Source: an uncultured Duncaniella sp. (GTDB lineage Bacteria > Bacteroidota > Bacteroidia > Bacteroidales > Muribaculaceae). From it: a DNA stretch of 64,000 nucleotides. The stretch's first letter is position 1; each line of letters begins with the position of its first letter. The position numbers and the translations under genes are program-made. The notes beneath the pieces are model-generated. The model searched no databases. It saw nothing but the letters and a program-made list of their open reading frames with translations, and had not been told where the DNA came from. Location of the stretch: assembly GCA_910589485.1 (NCBI GenBank), contig CAJUSW010000013.1, positions 23,815-87,814 on the forward strand, written 5' to 3'. This document shows positions 44,293-53,761 of the stretch, piece by piece.

Positions 44293-45236
44293 GCTTGATC
44301 GGTTGTGTTGTCACTGTCGCTTGTGACAGTGCGGATGAATATATCGTTCATTGAGGCAAGGCTTTCAGTGATCCCTGCCAAGGTCACAGTGTCGTTGGCT
44401 GTGGCTATCATGTCGCGTAGCGGTGCGGTACCGTTCAGGTGCACCGACAGTTTCAGCCGTCCCTGGCTGTCAGCCTCCATCGGGGTGAACGAGTCGGCGA
44501 TAGGGGTCAGAGCCGAGATGAGAGCCTCGGTGTCGCCCGAATATGTGAGGTCATATCTGTCGGAGAAAAATTCCCTCCTCAGTTCCTCCACGTTTCCGCT
44601 CAGTATGTTTCGGCTCTTGTTAATGAGCGTGATATTGTCGCATATCTCCTCGACCGATGCCATGTTGTGGGTCGAGAATATCACCGTCGAGCCCTGGTCC
44701 TTCAGGTCGAGAATCTCCCTCTTGAGCAATTCGGCATTGATGGGGTCGAATCCCGAGAACGGCTCGTCAAATATCAGCAGTTCAGGCCGGTGCAACACTG
44801 TGACGATGAACTGTACCTTCTGGGCCATACCTTTGGAGAGTTCCTCCACTTTTTTGTTCCACCAGGGCAGTATGTCAAACTTCTCAAACCATTTCCTCAG
44901 CTCCCTTGTGGCATCGGTGCGCGACAGCCCTTTCAGCCGGGCGAAGAACACAGCCTGCTCCCCAACGGTCATCTTTTTATACAGTCCGCGTTCCTCGGGC
45001 AGATACCCTATGTTGGTCACGTCAGCCTCGCTCAACTGATGTCCGTTGAACAGCACACGTCCCGAGTCGGGAGCCGTGATGTGGTTTATTATTCGTATCA
45101 GGGTGGTCTTTCCGGCACCGTTGGGCCCGAGCAGGCCGTACACCCCTCCGCGTGGCACATCGATGCTCACATCATCGAGCGCACGGTGCGAGGCATACGA
45201 TTTGCTCACATTCTCTATCTGTAATATCTCATTCAT
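44280..45236 (-). CDS. ABC transporter ATPase (NatA-like)
   Basis: The 318-residue protein has Walker A (GPNGAGKTTLIR), signature (LSKGMAQKVQFIVTVLH), Walker B (LLIFDEPFSGFDP) and a switch His (FSTHNMA). The extra C-terminal domain (about 220-318) is usual for ABC-2 exporters. It is the first gene of this pair and divergent from the sigma factor gene. Confidence 0.88.
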   Translation of the reverse strand: MNEILQIENVSKSYASHRALDDVSIDVPRGGVYGLLGPNGAGKTTLIRIINHITAPDSGRVLFNGHQLSEADVTNIGYLPEERGLYKKMTVGEQAVFFARLKGLSRTDATRELRKWFEKFDILPWWNKKVEELSKGMAQKVQFIVTVLHRPELLIFDEPFSGFDPINAELLKREILDLKDQGSTVIFSTHNMASVEEICDNITLINKSRNILSGNVEELRREFFSDRYDLTYSGDTEALISALTPIADSFTPMEADSQGRLKLSVHLNGTAPLRDMIATANDTVTLAGITESLASMNDIFIRTVTSDSDNTTDQACQK

Positions 45237-45317
45237 ATGATATATTTGTCGCGAAATTATGAAAAAAGTTTCGTTCCGTATGGAACTTTTACGCTAAATT
45301 CGCGTCCTACTGAATAT

Positions 45318-45818
45318 ATGTCCACCACGAGAGCAGATAAGGAGGCCCGCTTCATGGCGATTGTCAATGACAACCGCAGGATGATCTACAAGGTCTGCTA
45401 CATGTATGCCACCGACGGTGACCATCTCAACGATCTGTATCAGGAAGTCCTCGCCAATGTGTGGCAGGGCATGGAATCCTATCGCGGTGACTCGAGGATG
45501 TCGACATGGCTCTACCGCACGGCCCTCAACACATGTATCACTTATTACAGGCACAACGGCCGCCATCAGCAAGGCAAGGTGGGGCTTGATGCACTTGCCG
45601 AATTTGCTTGTGAGGACGATGGACGCATGGCGCGTCTCAACCGCATGTACCGTCTCATATCATGCCTCGACAAGATGGACAAGGCAATAATACTCCTGTG
45701 GCTGGACGAGAAGAGCTACGACGAGATTGCCGAGATATCGGGCCTGCCGCGCAACACTGTCGCCACCCGTCTGCACCGCATCAAACAGAAGCTAATCGAA
45801 CGAAACAAACAGGAATGA
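45318..45818 (+). CDS. ECF-type RNA polymerase sigma factor
   Basis: The ATG at 45318 (MSTTRADKEARF) is chosen over 45237, since the upstream residues are not sigma-like. The product has 166 residues. Region 2 includes DLYQEVLANVWQGMESYRGDSRMSTWLYRTALNTCITYYR and region 4 includes KSYDEIAEISGLPRNTVATRLHRIKQKL as the -35-binding helix-turn-helix. Upstream lie a GTTCC-GTAT-GGAAC hairpin (45273-45286) and a TATATTTG box (45241-45248). A membrane protein gene follows after 4 bp. Confidence 0.88.
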   Translation: MSTTRADKEARFMAIVNDNRRMIYKVCYMYATDGDHLNDLYQEVLANVWQGMESYRGDSRMSTWLYRTALNTCITYYRHNGRHQQGKVGLDALAEFACEDDGRMARLNRMYRLISCLDKMDKAIILLWLDEKSYDEIAEISGLPRNTVATRLHRIKQKLIERNKQE

Positions 45819-45822
45819 CACC

Positions 45823-46374
45823 ATGGAAATCAACGATCTACGACAGGTATGGAATTCTATAGATATACCCGATCCCGGTCAAGAGACTTCGCGGGTCGAG
45901 AGGAGGGTGGGGCAGTGTGACGGCCGTCTCACCATCCGCGACCGCCTCATGCGCATAAGCCTCAGGATGATAGCGGTGTGTGCCATAGCCGTGTGTTGCA
46001 TCCTTCCTCTCGGGAGCGAGCATCCGCTCATGGCACTCCTTGTGGGAATATTTTTCATATCCATGGGCATAATGCATTACATACAGTATCGTGCGTTGAG
46101 GTCGCTTGATGTCACCCGTATGACTCTCCGTGATGTCCTGCGCCGGGTCTACCGCATCGAGGCCCTCCGCTCCTCGCGCCGTATCATCGGGATTGTGCTT
46201 GCCATACCGCTTATGATCTTCATGATCTTCACCATGACCCGCAGCTACGGAGCAGTGATGCTCCCGGCATGTGTGCTCGGCTCCCTTGCGGGATGCGTGA
46301 TCTCGCTCATTGTCAACCGCCGCACCACCCGCCTCCTCCGCGAGATAAAACGTGAGCTCGGCAATTGCTTTTGA
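45823..46374 (+). CDS. Small membrane protein coupled to the ECF sigma factor
   Basis: The 183-residue protein has a short cytoplasmic N-terminus (MEINDLRQVWNSIDIP) and four predicted helices in two hairpins (about 45-63, 69-87, 120-138, 142-162). It starts 4 bp after the sigma gene, so co-translation and a role in holding the sigma factor are plausible. I see no zinc-binding anti-sigma (His-x3-Cys-x2-Cys) motif, so an anti-sigma role is inference from position. Confidence 0.75.
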   Translation: MEINDLRQVWNSIDIPDPGQETSRVERRVGQCDGRLTIRDRLMRISLRMIAVCAIAVCCILPLGSEHPLMALLVGIFFISMGIMHYIQYRALRSLDVTRMTLRDVLRRVYRIEALRSSRRIIGIVLAIPLMIFMIFTMTRSYGAVMLPACVLGSLAGCVISLIVNRRTTRLLREIKRELGNCF

Positions 46375-46479
46375 CCCCGGTTGGAAATCCCGCATCATCC
46401 GCTCCGGAATCCGCTTCAAATCCGGGAAACCGAGGAAACTTTTTTGGATGCACTCTGAGTAATTGTCAAAAATTCTGTT

Positions 46480-46487
46480 TAACTTTG
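46480..46487 (+). promoter_or_regulatory. Possible -7 box for the pyrB operon
   Basis: TAACTTTG matches TANNTTTG, 35 nt upstream of the pyrB start. No good -33 TTG lies at 19-21 nt. Confidence 0.45.
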
Positions 46488-46522
46488 CAGTAAACTCACG
46501 ATGCATTTCACACCTCATTGCA

Positions 46523-47443
46523 ATGAATACTAAAAGTCTTGTGTCAATCAGCGATTTAAGTCGCGATGAGATACTTAGCCTGCTCGACACGGCCAGGAAG
46601 TTTGAAGAACGACCCAACCGCCGTCTGCTCGAGGGCAAAGTAGTAGCTACACTGTTCTTCGAGCCCTCCACGCGCACACGTCTCAGCTTCGAGACCGCCG
46701 TCAACCGTCTGGGTGGCCGCGTCATTGGTTTCTCCGATGCTTCCAACACCTCCACCTCCAAGGGTGAGACACTGAAGGACACCATCAAGATGGTGAGCAA
46801 CTATGCCGACCTCATAGTGATGCGCCATTTCCTTGAAGGAGCCGCCCTCTACGCCACCGAGGTGACCGATATCCCCATCATAAATGCCGGCGACGGTGCC
46901 CACCAGCACCCCTCGCAGACCATGCTCGACCTGTACTCCATCTACAAGACCCAGGGCACTCTCGAGAATCTCACCATCACCCTCGTGGGCGACCTCAAAT
47001 ACGGCCGCACCGTCCACTCCCTCATCATGGCCATGCGCTACTTCAACCCCACATTCCGCTTCGTGGCATGCAAGGAGCTGGATATGCCCGAGGAGTACAA
47101 GGCTTTCTGCCGCGAAAACGGCATACGCTACACCGACCACACCGACTTCTCGCCCGAGGTGATCAACACCAGCGACATTATATATATGACCCGCGTTCAG
47201 CGCGAGAGGTTTGCCGACATAATGGAGTATGAGCGCGTCAAGGACCTCTATAACCTCAACAACGCCATGCTCTCCGATGCACGTGACAACCTACGCATCC
47301 TTCACCCCCTGCCCCGTGTCAACGAGATAGCCCAGGATGTCGACGATAACCCCAAGGCTTACTATTTCGAGCAGGCCCGCAACGGTCTCTACGCACGTCA
47401 GGCCCTGATATGCCGTTCGCTCGGTATCGAAGTCAACGATTAA
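46523..47443 (+). CDS. pyrB: Aspartate carbamoyltransferase catalytic chain
   Basis: The ATG at 46523 (MNTKSLVSISDLSRDE) gives 306 residues, the normal PyrB length; the frame is open to 46463. Key motifs: FEPSTRTRLSFE (carbamoyl phosphate), GDGAHQHPSQ, LVGDLKYGRTVHSL and HPLPRVNEI. It joins carbamoyl phosphate and aspartate in pyrimidine synthesis. pyrI follows after 28 bp, so this is the catalytic-regulatory ATCase type. Confidence 0.95.
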   Translation: MNTKSLVSISDLSRDEILSLLDTARKFEERPNRRLLEGKVVATLFFEPSTRTRLSFETAVNRLGGRVIGFSDASNTSTSKGETLKDTIKMVSNYADLIVMRHFLEGAALYATEVTDIPIINAGDGAHQHPSQTMLDLYSIYKTQGTLENLTITLVGDLKYGRTVHSLIMAMRYFNPTFRFVACKELDMPEEYKAFCRENGIRYTDHTDFSPEVINTSDIIYMTRVQRERFADIMEYERVKDLYNLNNAMLSDARDNLRILHPLPRVNEIAQDVDDNPKAYYFEQARNGLYARQALICRSLGIEVND

Positions 47444-47471
47444 ATACACCTCTCAGTCATTCTATAAGCTT

Positions 47472-47936
47472 ATGACCAATATATCTAAAGCAGAACTCGC
47501 CGTGGCTGCTTTGCGCAACGGCACTGTGATCGACCATATTCCCTCCGAGGTCCTGTTCAAGGCTGTCAAGATCCTGGGTATAGAGAAGGTGAAGTCGGCC
47601 GTGACCATCGGCAACAACCTCGACAGCAAGAAACTTGGCCACAAAGGTATAATAAAGGTGGCCGACGTGTTCTTCCCCGAGGCTACCCTCAACCGCATCG
47701 CCCTGATCGCGCCCGCAGCCGTGGTCAACATCATCCGTGACTACGAGGTGGTTGAGAAATTTCCCGTCACTCTCCCCGACACCATCTACGGCCTGGTGAA
47801 GTGTGGCAATCCCAAGTGCATCACCAACAACGAGCCCATGCGCACACGTTTCAGCGTCATCGACCGCGAGGACGTCACCATCGCATGCCACTATTGCTCC
47901 CACACTGTCAAGAGCACCGACGCACAGATAATCTGA
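47472..47936 (+). CDS. pyrI: Aspartate carbamoyltransferase regulatory chain
   Basis: The 154-residue protein has an allosteric nucleotide-binding domain and a C-terminal zinc domain with Cys in CGNPKC and CHYC. Together with PyrB it forms the ATCase holoenzyme that is inhibited by CTP. Second gene of the operon. Confidence 0.95.
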   Translation: MTNISKAELAVAALRNGTVIDHIPSEVLFKAVKILGIEKVKSAVTIGNNLDSKKLGHKGIIKVADVFFPEATLNRIALIAPAAVVNIIRDYEVVEKFPVTLPDTIYGLVKCGNPKCITNNEPMRTRFSVIDREDVTIACHYCSHTVKSTDAQII

Positions 47937-47962
47937 TCCACCCATCATCCACTCATCACACT

Positions 47963-48526
47963 ATGGCAAAAGTCTCATGGAAACCGGGCACTATGATCTA
48001 TCCCCTCCCTGCGGTGATAGTCACATGTGGCACCATGGAGCGTAGCAACATGCTCACAGTGGCCTGGACCGGCACCATCTGCACCAATCCGCCCATGTGC
48101 TATATCTCCGTGCGCCCCGAGCGTTACTCCTATCCCATGATCAGGGACAACATGGAGTTCACCATCAACCTCACCACTGCCTCCATGGCCCGTGCCACGG
48201 ATTGGGTGGGAGTGAGGTCGGGAGCCGATTACGACAAGTGGCAGGAGACAGGCCTCACCCCGATGCAAGGCGAGAAAGTGGCTTGCCCCTACATCGCCGA
48301 GTCCCCGTTGGCCATCGAGTGCAGGGTGAAGGAGATAGTCAAGCTCGGAAGCCACGACATGTTCATTGCCGATGTGGTCAACGTGCTTGCCGAGGACTCC
48401 CTGATCGACCCCGCTACCGGAGCCTTCGACCTCGGTGCCGCCGGCCTCCTCAATTACTCCCACGGACACTACTTCGCTCAGGGAGAACCGCTCGGACGCT
48501 TCGGCTGGAGTGTGAAGAAAAAATGA
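47963..48526 (+). CDS. Flavin reductase-like FMN-binding split-barrel protein
   Basis: The ATG at 47963 (MAKVSWKPGTMIYPLPAVIV) gives 187 residues; the longer frame from 47801 overlaps pyrI. Motifs TVAWTGTICTNPPMCYISVRPERYSYPMI and NLTT are typical of the flavoredoxin/flavin reductase family (PF01613-type). It probably binds FMN and serves in electron transfer. It lies between pyrI and glyA with gaps of about 26 bp each, so it is part of that operon. Confidence 0.85.
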   Translation: MAKVSWKPGTMIYPLPAVIVTCGTMERSNMLTVAWTGTICTNPPMCYISVRPERYSYPMIRDNMEFTINLTTASMARATDWVGVRSGADYDKWQETGLTPMQGEKVACPYIAESPLAIECRVKEIVKLGSHDMFIADVVNVLAEDSLIDPATGAFDLGAAGLLNYSHGHYFAQGEPLGRFGWSVKKK

Positions 48527-48551
48527 AAAAACCATCTTTAATTATATTTAT

Positions 48552-49832
48552 ATGAAGAGAGACAACGCGATTTTCGACATCATCGCGCGCGAACATGAAC
48601 GCCAGAAAAAAGGTATCGAACTGATTGCCTCGGAGAATTTCGTAAGTGACCAGGTGATGCAGGCCATGGGCTCATGCCTCACCAACAAGTATGCCGAGGG
48701 ATATCCCGGCCACCGTTACTATGGTGGTTGCGAAGTGGTCGACGAGGCCGAGTTGCTTGCCATCGACCGTCTCAAGCAGATGTTTGGTGCCGAGTGGGCC
48801 AATGTTCAGCCCCATTCAGGCGCTCAGGCCAACATGGCAGTATTCATGGCATGCCTCAAGCCCGGCGACAAGTTCCTGGGCCTCAACCTCAGCCACGGCG
48901 GACACCTGAGCCACGGTAGCCCCGTCAACTTCTCGGGCCTCATGTTCCAGGCTCTTGAGTACAACGTGGATGCCGAGACAGGCCTCGTTGACTACGAGCA
49001 GATGGAGGAAGTGGCACGTCGCGAGCGTCCCCGTCTCATCATCGGTGGTGCCAGCGCCTACAGCCGCGAGTGGGATTATGCCCGCATGCGCCGTCTGGCC
49101 GACGAGATCGGTGCCATCTTCATGGTCGACATGGCTCATCCCGCAGGTCTCATTGCCGCTGGTCTGCTTGACAACCCCGTGAAGTATGCTCATATCGTTA
49201 CCACCACTACCCACAAGACTCTCCGCGGTCCCCGTGGCGGTGTCATCATGATGGGCAAGGACTTCGAGAACCCCTGGGGCAAGACTACTCCCAAGGGCGT
49301 GGTACGCATGATGTCCTCTCTGCTCGACTCAGCCGTGTTCCCTGGTGTGCAGGGCGGTCCGCTCGAGCACGTCATCGCAGCCAAGGCCGTAGCGTTCGGC
49401 GAGGCTCTTCAGCCTGAGTTCAAGGAATATCAGCTCCAGGTCAAGAAGAATGCAGCCGCTCTCGCAGCCGCTCTCGTCGACAAGGGCTACAAGATCGTTT
49501 CAGGTGGCACTGACAACCATTGCATCCTCGTGGATCTCCGCACCAAGTTCCCCGATCTCACCGGCAAGGTGGCCGAGAAGGCTCTCGTTGAGGCCGACAT
49601 CACCGCCAACAAGAACATGGTGCCCTTCGACAGCCGTTCACCCTTCCAGACCTCAGGTATCCGCCTCGGTACTCCCGCCATCACCACCCGTGGTGCCAAG
49701 GAGCCCCTCATGGGCGAGATCGCCGAGATGATCGACACCGTGCTCCGCGCTCCTGCCGATCCCGCTGTGATCGAGGCCGTCCGCACCAAGGTCAACGCCA
49801 TCATGGCCGACTATCCCATGTTTGCCTATTGA
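48552..49832 (+). CDS. glyA: Serine hydroxymethyltransferase
   Basis: The 426-residue PLP enzyme has the Lys motif TTTTHKTLRGPRGG, HSGAQANMAVF and HLSHGSPVNFSG. It interconverts serine and glycine with tetrahydrofolate and supplies one-carbon units for nucleotide synthesis. It is the last gene of the pyrB operon and is followed by an intrinsic terminator. Confidence 0.96.
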   Translation: MKRDNAIFDIIAREHERQKKGIELIASENFVSDQVMQAMGSCLTNKYAEGYPGHRYYGGCEVVDEAELLAIDRLKQMFGAEWANVQPHSGAQANMAVFMACLKPGDKFLGLNLSHGGHLSHGSPVNFSGLMFQALEYNVDAETGLVDYEQMEEVARRERPRLIIGGASAYSREWDYARMRRLADEIGAIFMVDMAHPAGLIAAGLLDNPVKYAHIVTTTTHKTLRGPRGGVIMMGKDFENPWGKTTPKGVVRMMSSLLDSAVFPGVQGGPLEHVIAAKAVAFGEALQPEFKEYQLQVKKNAAALAAALVDKGYKIVSGGTDNHCILVDLRTKFPDLTGKVAEKALVEADITANKNMVPFDSRSPFQTSGIRLGTPAITTRGAKEPLMGEIAEMIDTVLRAPADPAVIEAVRTKVNAIMADYPMFAY

Positions 49833-49864
49833 TCCCCGCGTAGATTATTAATCAACAGTATATT

Positions 49865-49897
49865 AAGGGCCGTCACGATATCCTCGTGGTGGCCCTT
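49865..49897 (+). terminator. Terminator after glyA
   Basis: A 14-pair stem (49865-49878 with 49884-49897, including two G-U pairs) with a 5-nt loop is followed by a pyrimidine-rich CTTATCTCCTT. Confidence 0.75.
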
Positions 49898-49922
49898 CTT
49901 ATCTCCTTTACTGCGTAAGAAG

Positions 49923-49953
49923 TTGTCCATAAGGGGATTTTTTCGTAACTTTG
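49923..49953 (+). promoter_or_regulatory. Predicted fabI promoter
   Basis: TTG (49923-49925), exactly 20 nt, then TAACTTTG (49946-49953). The leader to fabI would be about 75 nt. Confidence 0.7.
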
Positions 49954-50035
49954 CCCCGCGAAAAGTATTTTTCAAGAACATAACCTACGGACTCTCCTGA
50001 TAAAACGAAGGTGATTCCGGTCAAACAGAAACCTT

Positions 50036-50893
50036 ATGAGTTATAATCTTCTGAAAGGTAAGCGCGGCGTGATATTCGGCGCGCTTAACGACAAGAGTAT
50101 TGCCTGGAAAGTGGCCGAGAAGGCCGTTGAGGAGGGCGCTATCATCACTCTTAGCAACACTCCCGTTGCTGTGCGCATGGGCGAGGTATCTCAGCTCGGC
50201 GAGAAGCTGGGTGCTGAGGTGATTCCTGCCGACGCTACCAATGTTGAGGATCTCGAGATGGTGTTCAGCCGTTCTATGGAGGTGCTCGGTGGCAAGATTG
50301 ATTTCGTGCTCCACTCCATAGGCATGTCGCCCAATGTAAGAAAGAAACGTCTCTATGACGACATCGACTATGATCTCCTCAATAAGACCCTCGACATCTC
50401 GGCTGTATCATTCCACAAGATGATCCAGGCTGCCAAGAAGCTCGATGCCATCGCCGAGTACGGCAGCATCGTCGCTCTTAGCTACATCGCCGCCCAGCGC
50501 ACCATGTTCGGCTACAACGACATGGCCGATGCCAAGGCGCTCCTCGAGTCCATCGCCCGTAGCTTCGGTTACATCTATGGCCGCGAGAAGCACGTCCGCA
50601 TCAACACCATCTCCCAGTCGCCCACTCCCACCACTGCCGGTAGCGGTGTCAAGGGTATGGACTCCCTCATGGACTTTGCCAACCGCATGTCCCCTCTGGG
50701 CAATGCCACAGCCGACGAATGTGCCGACTATTGCATCATGATGTTCTCCGACCTCACCCGCAAGGTGACTATGCAGAACCTCTTCCACGATGGCGGTTTC
50801 TCGAGCATGGGTATGAGCCTCCGTGCCATGGACCAGTACGAGAAGAGCTTCGACCAGTACCGCAACCCCGACGGTACCATCCAGTATGGTTGA
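50036..50893 (+). CDS. fabI: Enoyl-[acyl-carrier-protein] reductase
   Basis: The 285-residue protein has the FabI start (GKRGVIFGALNDKSIAWKVAEK) and the catalytic Tyr-x6-Lys (YNDMADAKALLE). An earlier Tyr in ALSYIAAQR is also present. It performs the last reduction of fatty-acid elongation, using NADH. It stands alone between a promoter and a terminator. Confidence 0.95.
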   Translation: MSYNLLKGKRGVIFGALNDKSIAWKVAEKAVEEGAIITLSNTPVAVRMGEVSQLGEKLGAEVIPADATNVEDLEMVFSRSMEVLGGKIDFVLHSIGMSPNVRKKRLYDDIDYDLLNKTLDISAVSFHKMIQAAKKLDAIAEYGSIVALSYIAAQRTMFGYNDMADAKALLESIARSFGYIYGREKHVRINTISQSPTPTTAGSGVKGMDSLMDFANRMSPLGNATADECADYCIMMFSDLTRKVTMQNLFHDGGFSSMGMSLRAMDQYEKSFDQYRNPDGTIQYG

Positions 50894-50937
50894 CACGCCG
50901 TGGCCTGAATCGTAAAGGCCGCAATGGTATAAAATTA

Positions 50938-50981
50938 ACCGACCGTATGAGCTATCAGGCCCGTGCGGTCGGTATTTTTTT
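50938..50981 (+). terminator. Terminator after fabI
   Basis: ACCGACCG (50938-50945) pairs with CGGTCGGT (50966-50973), followed by ATTTTTTT. Confidence 0.75.
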
Positions 50982-51000
50982 GCGTGAGAGGAGTGAAAAA

Positions 51001-51026
51001 CGGTCCGGATCTCGTGATCCGGACCG
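51001..51026 (-). terminator. Terminator of the minus-strand MFS gene
   Basis: A perfect 10-bp stem (51001-51010 with 51017-51026) with a 6-nt loop lies 34 nt beyond the stop of the MFS gene. On the minus strand it is followed by TTTTTCAC. Confidence 0.75.
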
Positions 51027-51059
51027 TTGCGTTATGATTTCTATGTTCGCGTCAGCTGA

Positions 51060-52505
51060 TTATGCCTCGCCGTCGATACGTACATCCTCGAAATCCTCCT
51101 TGATATTGGGATCCTCAAGGCCGTAATGGTGTATGGCATTCATCGACTTGAGTATGATGCCGAACACCAGCGCCAGCACGCCGAGCGATGCGAAGAAGCA
51201 CATAGGCATGGTGTAGTCATACTGCAACGGATCGGTAACGCCGGGGTTGGACCATGTGATCACCTTGCCGATAATGATGGGCACGAAAGCCAGACCGATG
51301 TTCTGTACCCAGAATATCAGCGAGTAGGCACTGCCGAGGAAACGCTTGTCCATGATCTTGGGCACCGAGGGCCACAGGGCTGCGGGCACAAGCGAGAACG
51401 ATACGCCCAGCACCACGATAGCCGAGTAGGTGATAAGTTCGCTCTTGGTCGAGGGCACGATGAACGCAAATGTCAGGTGGCACACGATCATGAGTATTGC
51501 ACCGAGTATGAGCATTGTGGCGCCCTTACCCTTGCGGTCCAGGAAATAGCCCAGGAAGGGGGTGAGGCAGGCGGCTCCTACAGGGAACCAGCGGAATATG
51601 TCGGATGCCTGGGTCTCCGAGATGCCGAGGTTGCACTGGAGCATATTGGCTGCATAGCGCTGGAACGGGAAAATTGCTGAGTAATAGAGCACACACAGCA
51701 TTGCGATGATCCAGAACAGCTTGCTGCTGAATATAGCGCCTACGTCCGAGAGTTTGAACTCCTCGTCGGCCTCAGCCTCGGCCACCTTTGTGGCGCCCAT
51801 CTCGCGGTCGAGCTTGGCATCCATGAAGGTGAACACTATGAACGCGAGCAGACCTATGCAGAGCAGTGCCGAGCAGAAGGCTACGGGCACCACTACCGAC
51901 GGGGGCATAACGCTGTCGGCCAAGCGGGGCGAGATAGTGAATATAAAGAACACGCCTATGCGCGCGATAGCCATCTCCAGGCCCATCGCAAGAGCCATCT
52001 CCTTGCCTTCAAACCATTTTGCCAGTGCCTTCGATACCGTGATGCCGGCCATCTCGCATCCGCAGCCGAATATCATGAAGCCGAGGGCGGCCAGTTTGGC
52101 GCTGCCGGGCATTGCCACCCACCATGAGCTGAGCCACTGTTCCAGGGCCGTGCCCTGGAATCCCTCGCTGATACCATACAGCTTGATGCATGCGCCTATC
52201 ACCATGAGCGATGCCGACAGTGTGCCGGTGAAGCGCACTCCCATCTTGTCGAGGATTATACCTGCAAGAATGAGAAAGCCGAACACATTCAGGATGTACT
52301 CGGCTCCCGCGTAGTAGCCGAATGCGTCCGGCGACCACCCGCGCTGGGTCTGAATCAGTGATTGAAGCGGCGACATTACGTCGACAAACATGTAGGCAAA
52401 CAGCATCATGGATGCCACGAGTGCCAATGCTGTCCATCGTGCCCAGGCCTTGTCCGAAAGCAGGCGGCGACCCGGCTCGATGATGTTGTTGGTTACTTTT
52501 TCCAT
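51060..52505 (-). CDS. MFS transporter, 12 helices, substrate unknown
   Basis: The 481-residue protein has twelve predicted helices, a cytoplasmic N-terminal tail (about 20 residues) and a long central loop (FTFMDAKLDREMGATKVAEAEADEEFK) between helices 6 and 7. The GLEMAIARIGVFFIF motif in the fifth helix and the DRKGKGATML loop are MFS features. The substrate cannot be inferred. A TAATTTTG box (52592-52585) lies about 80 nt upstream. Confidence 0.8.
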   Translation of the reverse strand: MEKVTNNIIEPGRRLLSDKAWARWTALALVASMMLFAYMFVDVMSPLQSLIQTQRGWSPDAFGYYAGAEYILNVFGFLILAGIILDKMGVRFTGTLSASLMVIGACIKLYGISEGFQGTALEQWLSSWWVAMPGSAKLAALGFMIFGCGCEMAGITVSKALAKWFEGKEMALAMGLEMAIARIGVFFIFTISPRLADSVMPPSVVVPVAFCSALLCIGLLAFIVFTFMDAKLDREMGATKVAEAEADEEFKLSDVGAIFSSKLFWIIAMLCVLYYSAIFPFQRYAANMLQCNLGISETQASDIFRWFPVGAACLTPFLGYFLDRKGKGATMLILGAILMIVCHLTFAFIVPSTKSELITYSAIVVLGVSFSLVPAALWPSVPKIMDKRFLGSAYSLIFWVQNIGLAFVPIIIGKVITWSNPGVTDPLQYDYTMPMCFFASLGVLALVFGIILKSMNAIHHYGLEDPNIKEDFEDVRIDGEA

Positions 52506-52663
52506 TTTTGTGTATCTATTTGATTGTAAAATATTTGGCGATGATTGGATTGTATATGGCGGTGCACATCGTGCGGTTGGTGGACAAAATTAGTCAAAAA
52601 TATGTAAAATCGGAATAAAATCACTAAATTCGTGACTTCAAATCAACCCAACCCCACACAATC

Positions 52664-53761
52664 ATGCCACATACTCAGCCTTATAACCTTGACCGCACCG
52701 TGCGTCTTGTCATAAACTGTGTGCTGTTCATCGGTATCATATGGCTTGTCAACATCCTCAAGGGAGTGTTGTTGCCGTTTCTCATAGGGTGTCTCATAGC
52801 CTATCTTTTCGAGCCGTTTGTACAGTTCAACCGCGAGTTGCTCCAGTTGCGCGGACGTGTGATAGCCACGCTTGTCACCCTCTTCGAGATGACATTCTTC
52901 TTCACGGCCCTGTGCTATTTTGTGGTGCCTATGATCATACATGAGTCCGCCCAGATGGCCGCGATGTTCAAGACCTATGCCGCCACCAACCACAGCATCC
53001 CCTTCATCCCCGAGTCGCTCCACTCATTCCTGCGACGCAATCTCGATTTCGAGTTGCTTGCCTCCAAGCTCTCGCGCGACGAGTGGTCACGCATGATCGA
53101 GGAGGGCCTCTCCGCATCGTGGTCGCTCATATCGGGATCCATATCCTTTGTGATGAGCCTTTTCAGTTGGGCCATAGTGTTGCTCTATGTGGTGTTCATC
53201 ATGATCGACTACGAGCGCATCTCGCGCGGGTTCAAGCATCTTGTGTTGCCTAAATACCGTAAGGTGGTGTTCAAGATAGGCCGTGATGTCAAGGTGTCCA
53301 TGAACCGTTATTTCCGTGGCCAGGCCCTGGTGGCATTCATTGTGGGAGTGCTTTTCTCTGTTGGCTTCCTCATTATCGGCCTGCCCATGGCCATAGTGCT
53401 CGGCATGTTCATCGGCCTTCTCAACATGGTACCCTACCTTCAGCTCATATCCCTTATCCCTGCCACGCTCATATGCCTCGTGTGCTCGGTGAGCAGCGAT
53501 GTCAGCTTCTGGACCCTCTTTTGGGAGACCATGGCTGTATATATAATAGTACAGGCGATACAGGATTTCTTCCTCACCCCGCGCATCATCGGCAAGGCGA
53601 TGAGCATGAATCCCGCCATAATCTTCCTCTCTCTCTCAATTTGGGGCACCCTCCTGGGTATGATAGGGCTCATAATTGCAATTCCGCTCACCACATTGTT
53701 GCTTTCTTACTATGATGAGTTTGTGATACACAATTCCGATAGTGAATTGCCTGAATCATAA
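52664..53761 (+). CDS. AI-2E family (PerM/TqsA-like) transporter
   Basis: The 365-residue protein has about eight helices. The C-terminal half carries the family motifs: FRGQALVAFIVGVLFSVGFLIIGLPMAIVLGMFIGLLNMVPYLQ region, then QAIQDFFLTPRIIGKAMSMNPAIIFLSLSIWGTLLG. Members include autoinducer-2 exporters and Na+/H+ antiporters, so the name should not be taken as function. It is divergent from the MFS gene 51060-52505. Confidence 0.87.
   Translation: MPHTQPYNLDRTVRLVINCVLFIGIIWLVNILKGVLLPFLIGCLIAYLFEPFVQFNRELLQLRGRVIATLVTLFEMTFFFTALCYFVVPMIIHESAQMAAMFKTYAATNHSIPFIPESLHSFLRRNLDFELLASKLSRDEWSRMIEEGLSASWSLISGSISFVMSLFSWAIVLLYVVFIMIDYERISRGFKHLVLPKYRKVVFKIGRDVKVSMNRYFRGQALVAFIVGVLFSVGFLIIGLPMAIVLGMFIGLLNMVPYLQLISLIPATLICLVCSVSSDVSFWTLFWETMAVYIIVQAIQDFFLTPRIIGKAMSMNPAIIFLSLSIWGTLLGMIGLIIAIPLTTLLLSYYDEFVIHNSDSELPES

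Noticed and set aside
45838..46800. A 320-residue minus-strand open frame across the sigma partner gene and the pyrB start
   Set aside because: It is antisense to two genes with clear protein features and has low-complexity, non-protein-like composition.
47801..47962. Longer flavin reductase start inside pyrI
   Set aside because: The His/Arg-rich residues are a frame shadow of pyrI; the family N-terminus starts at 47963.
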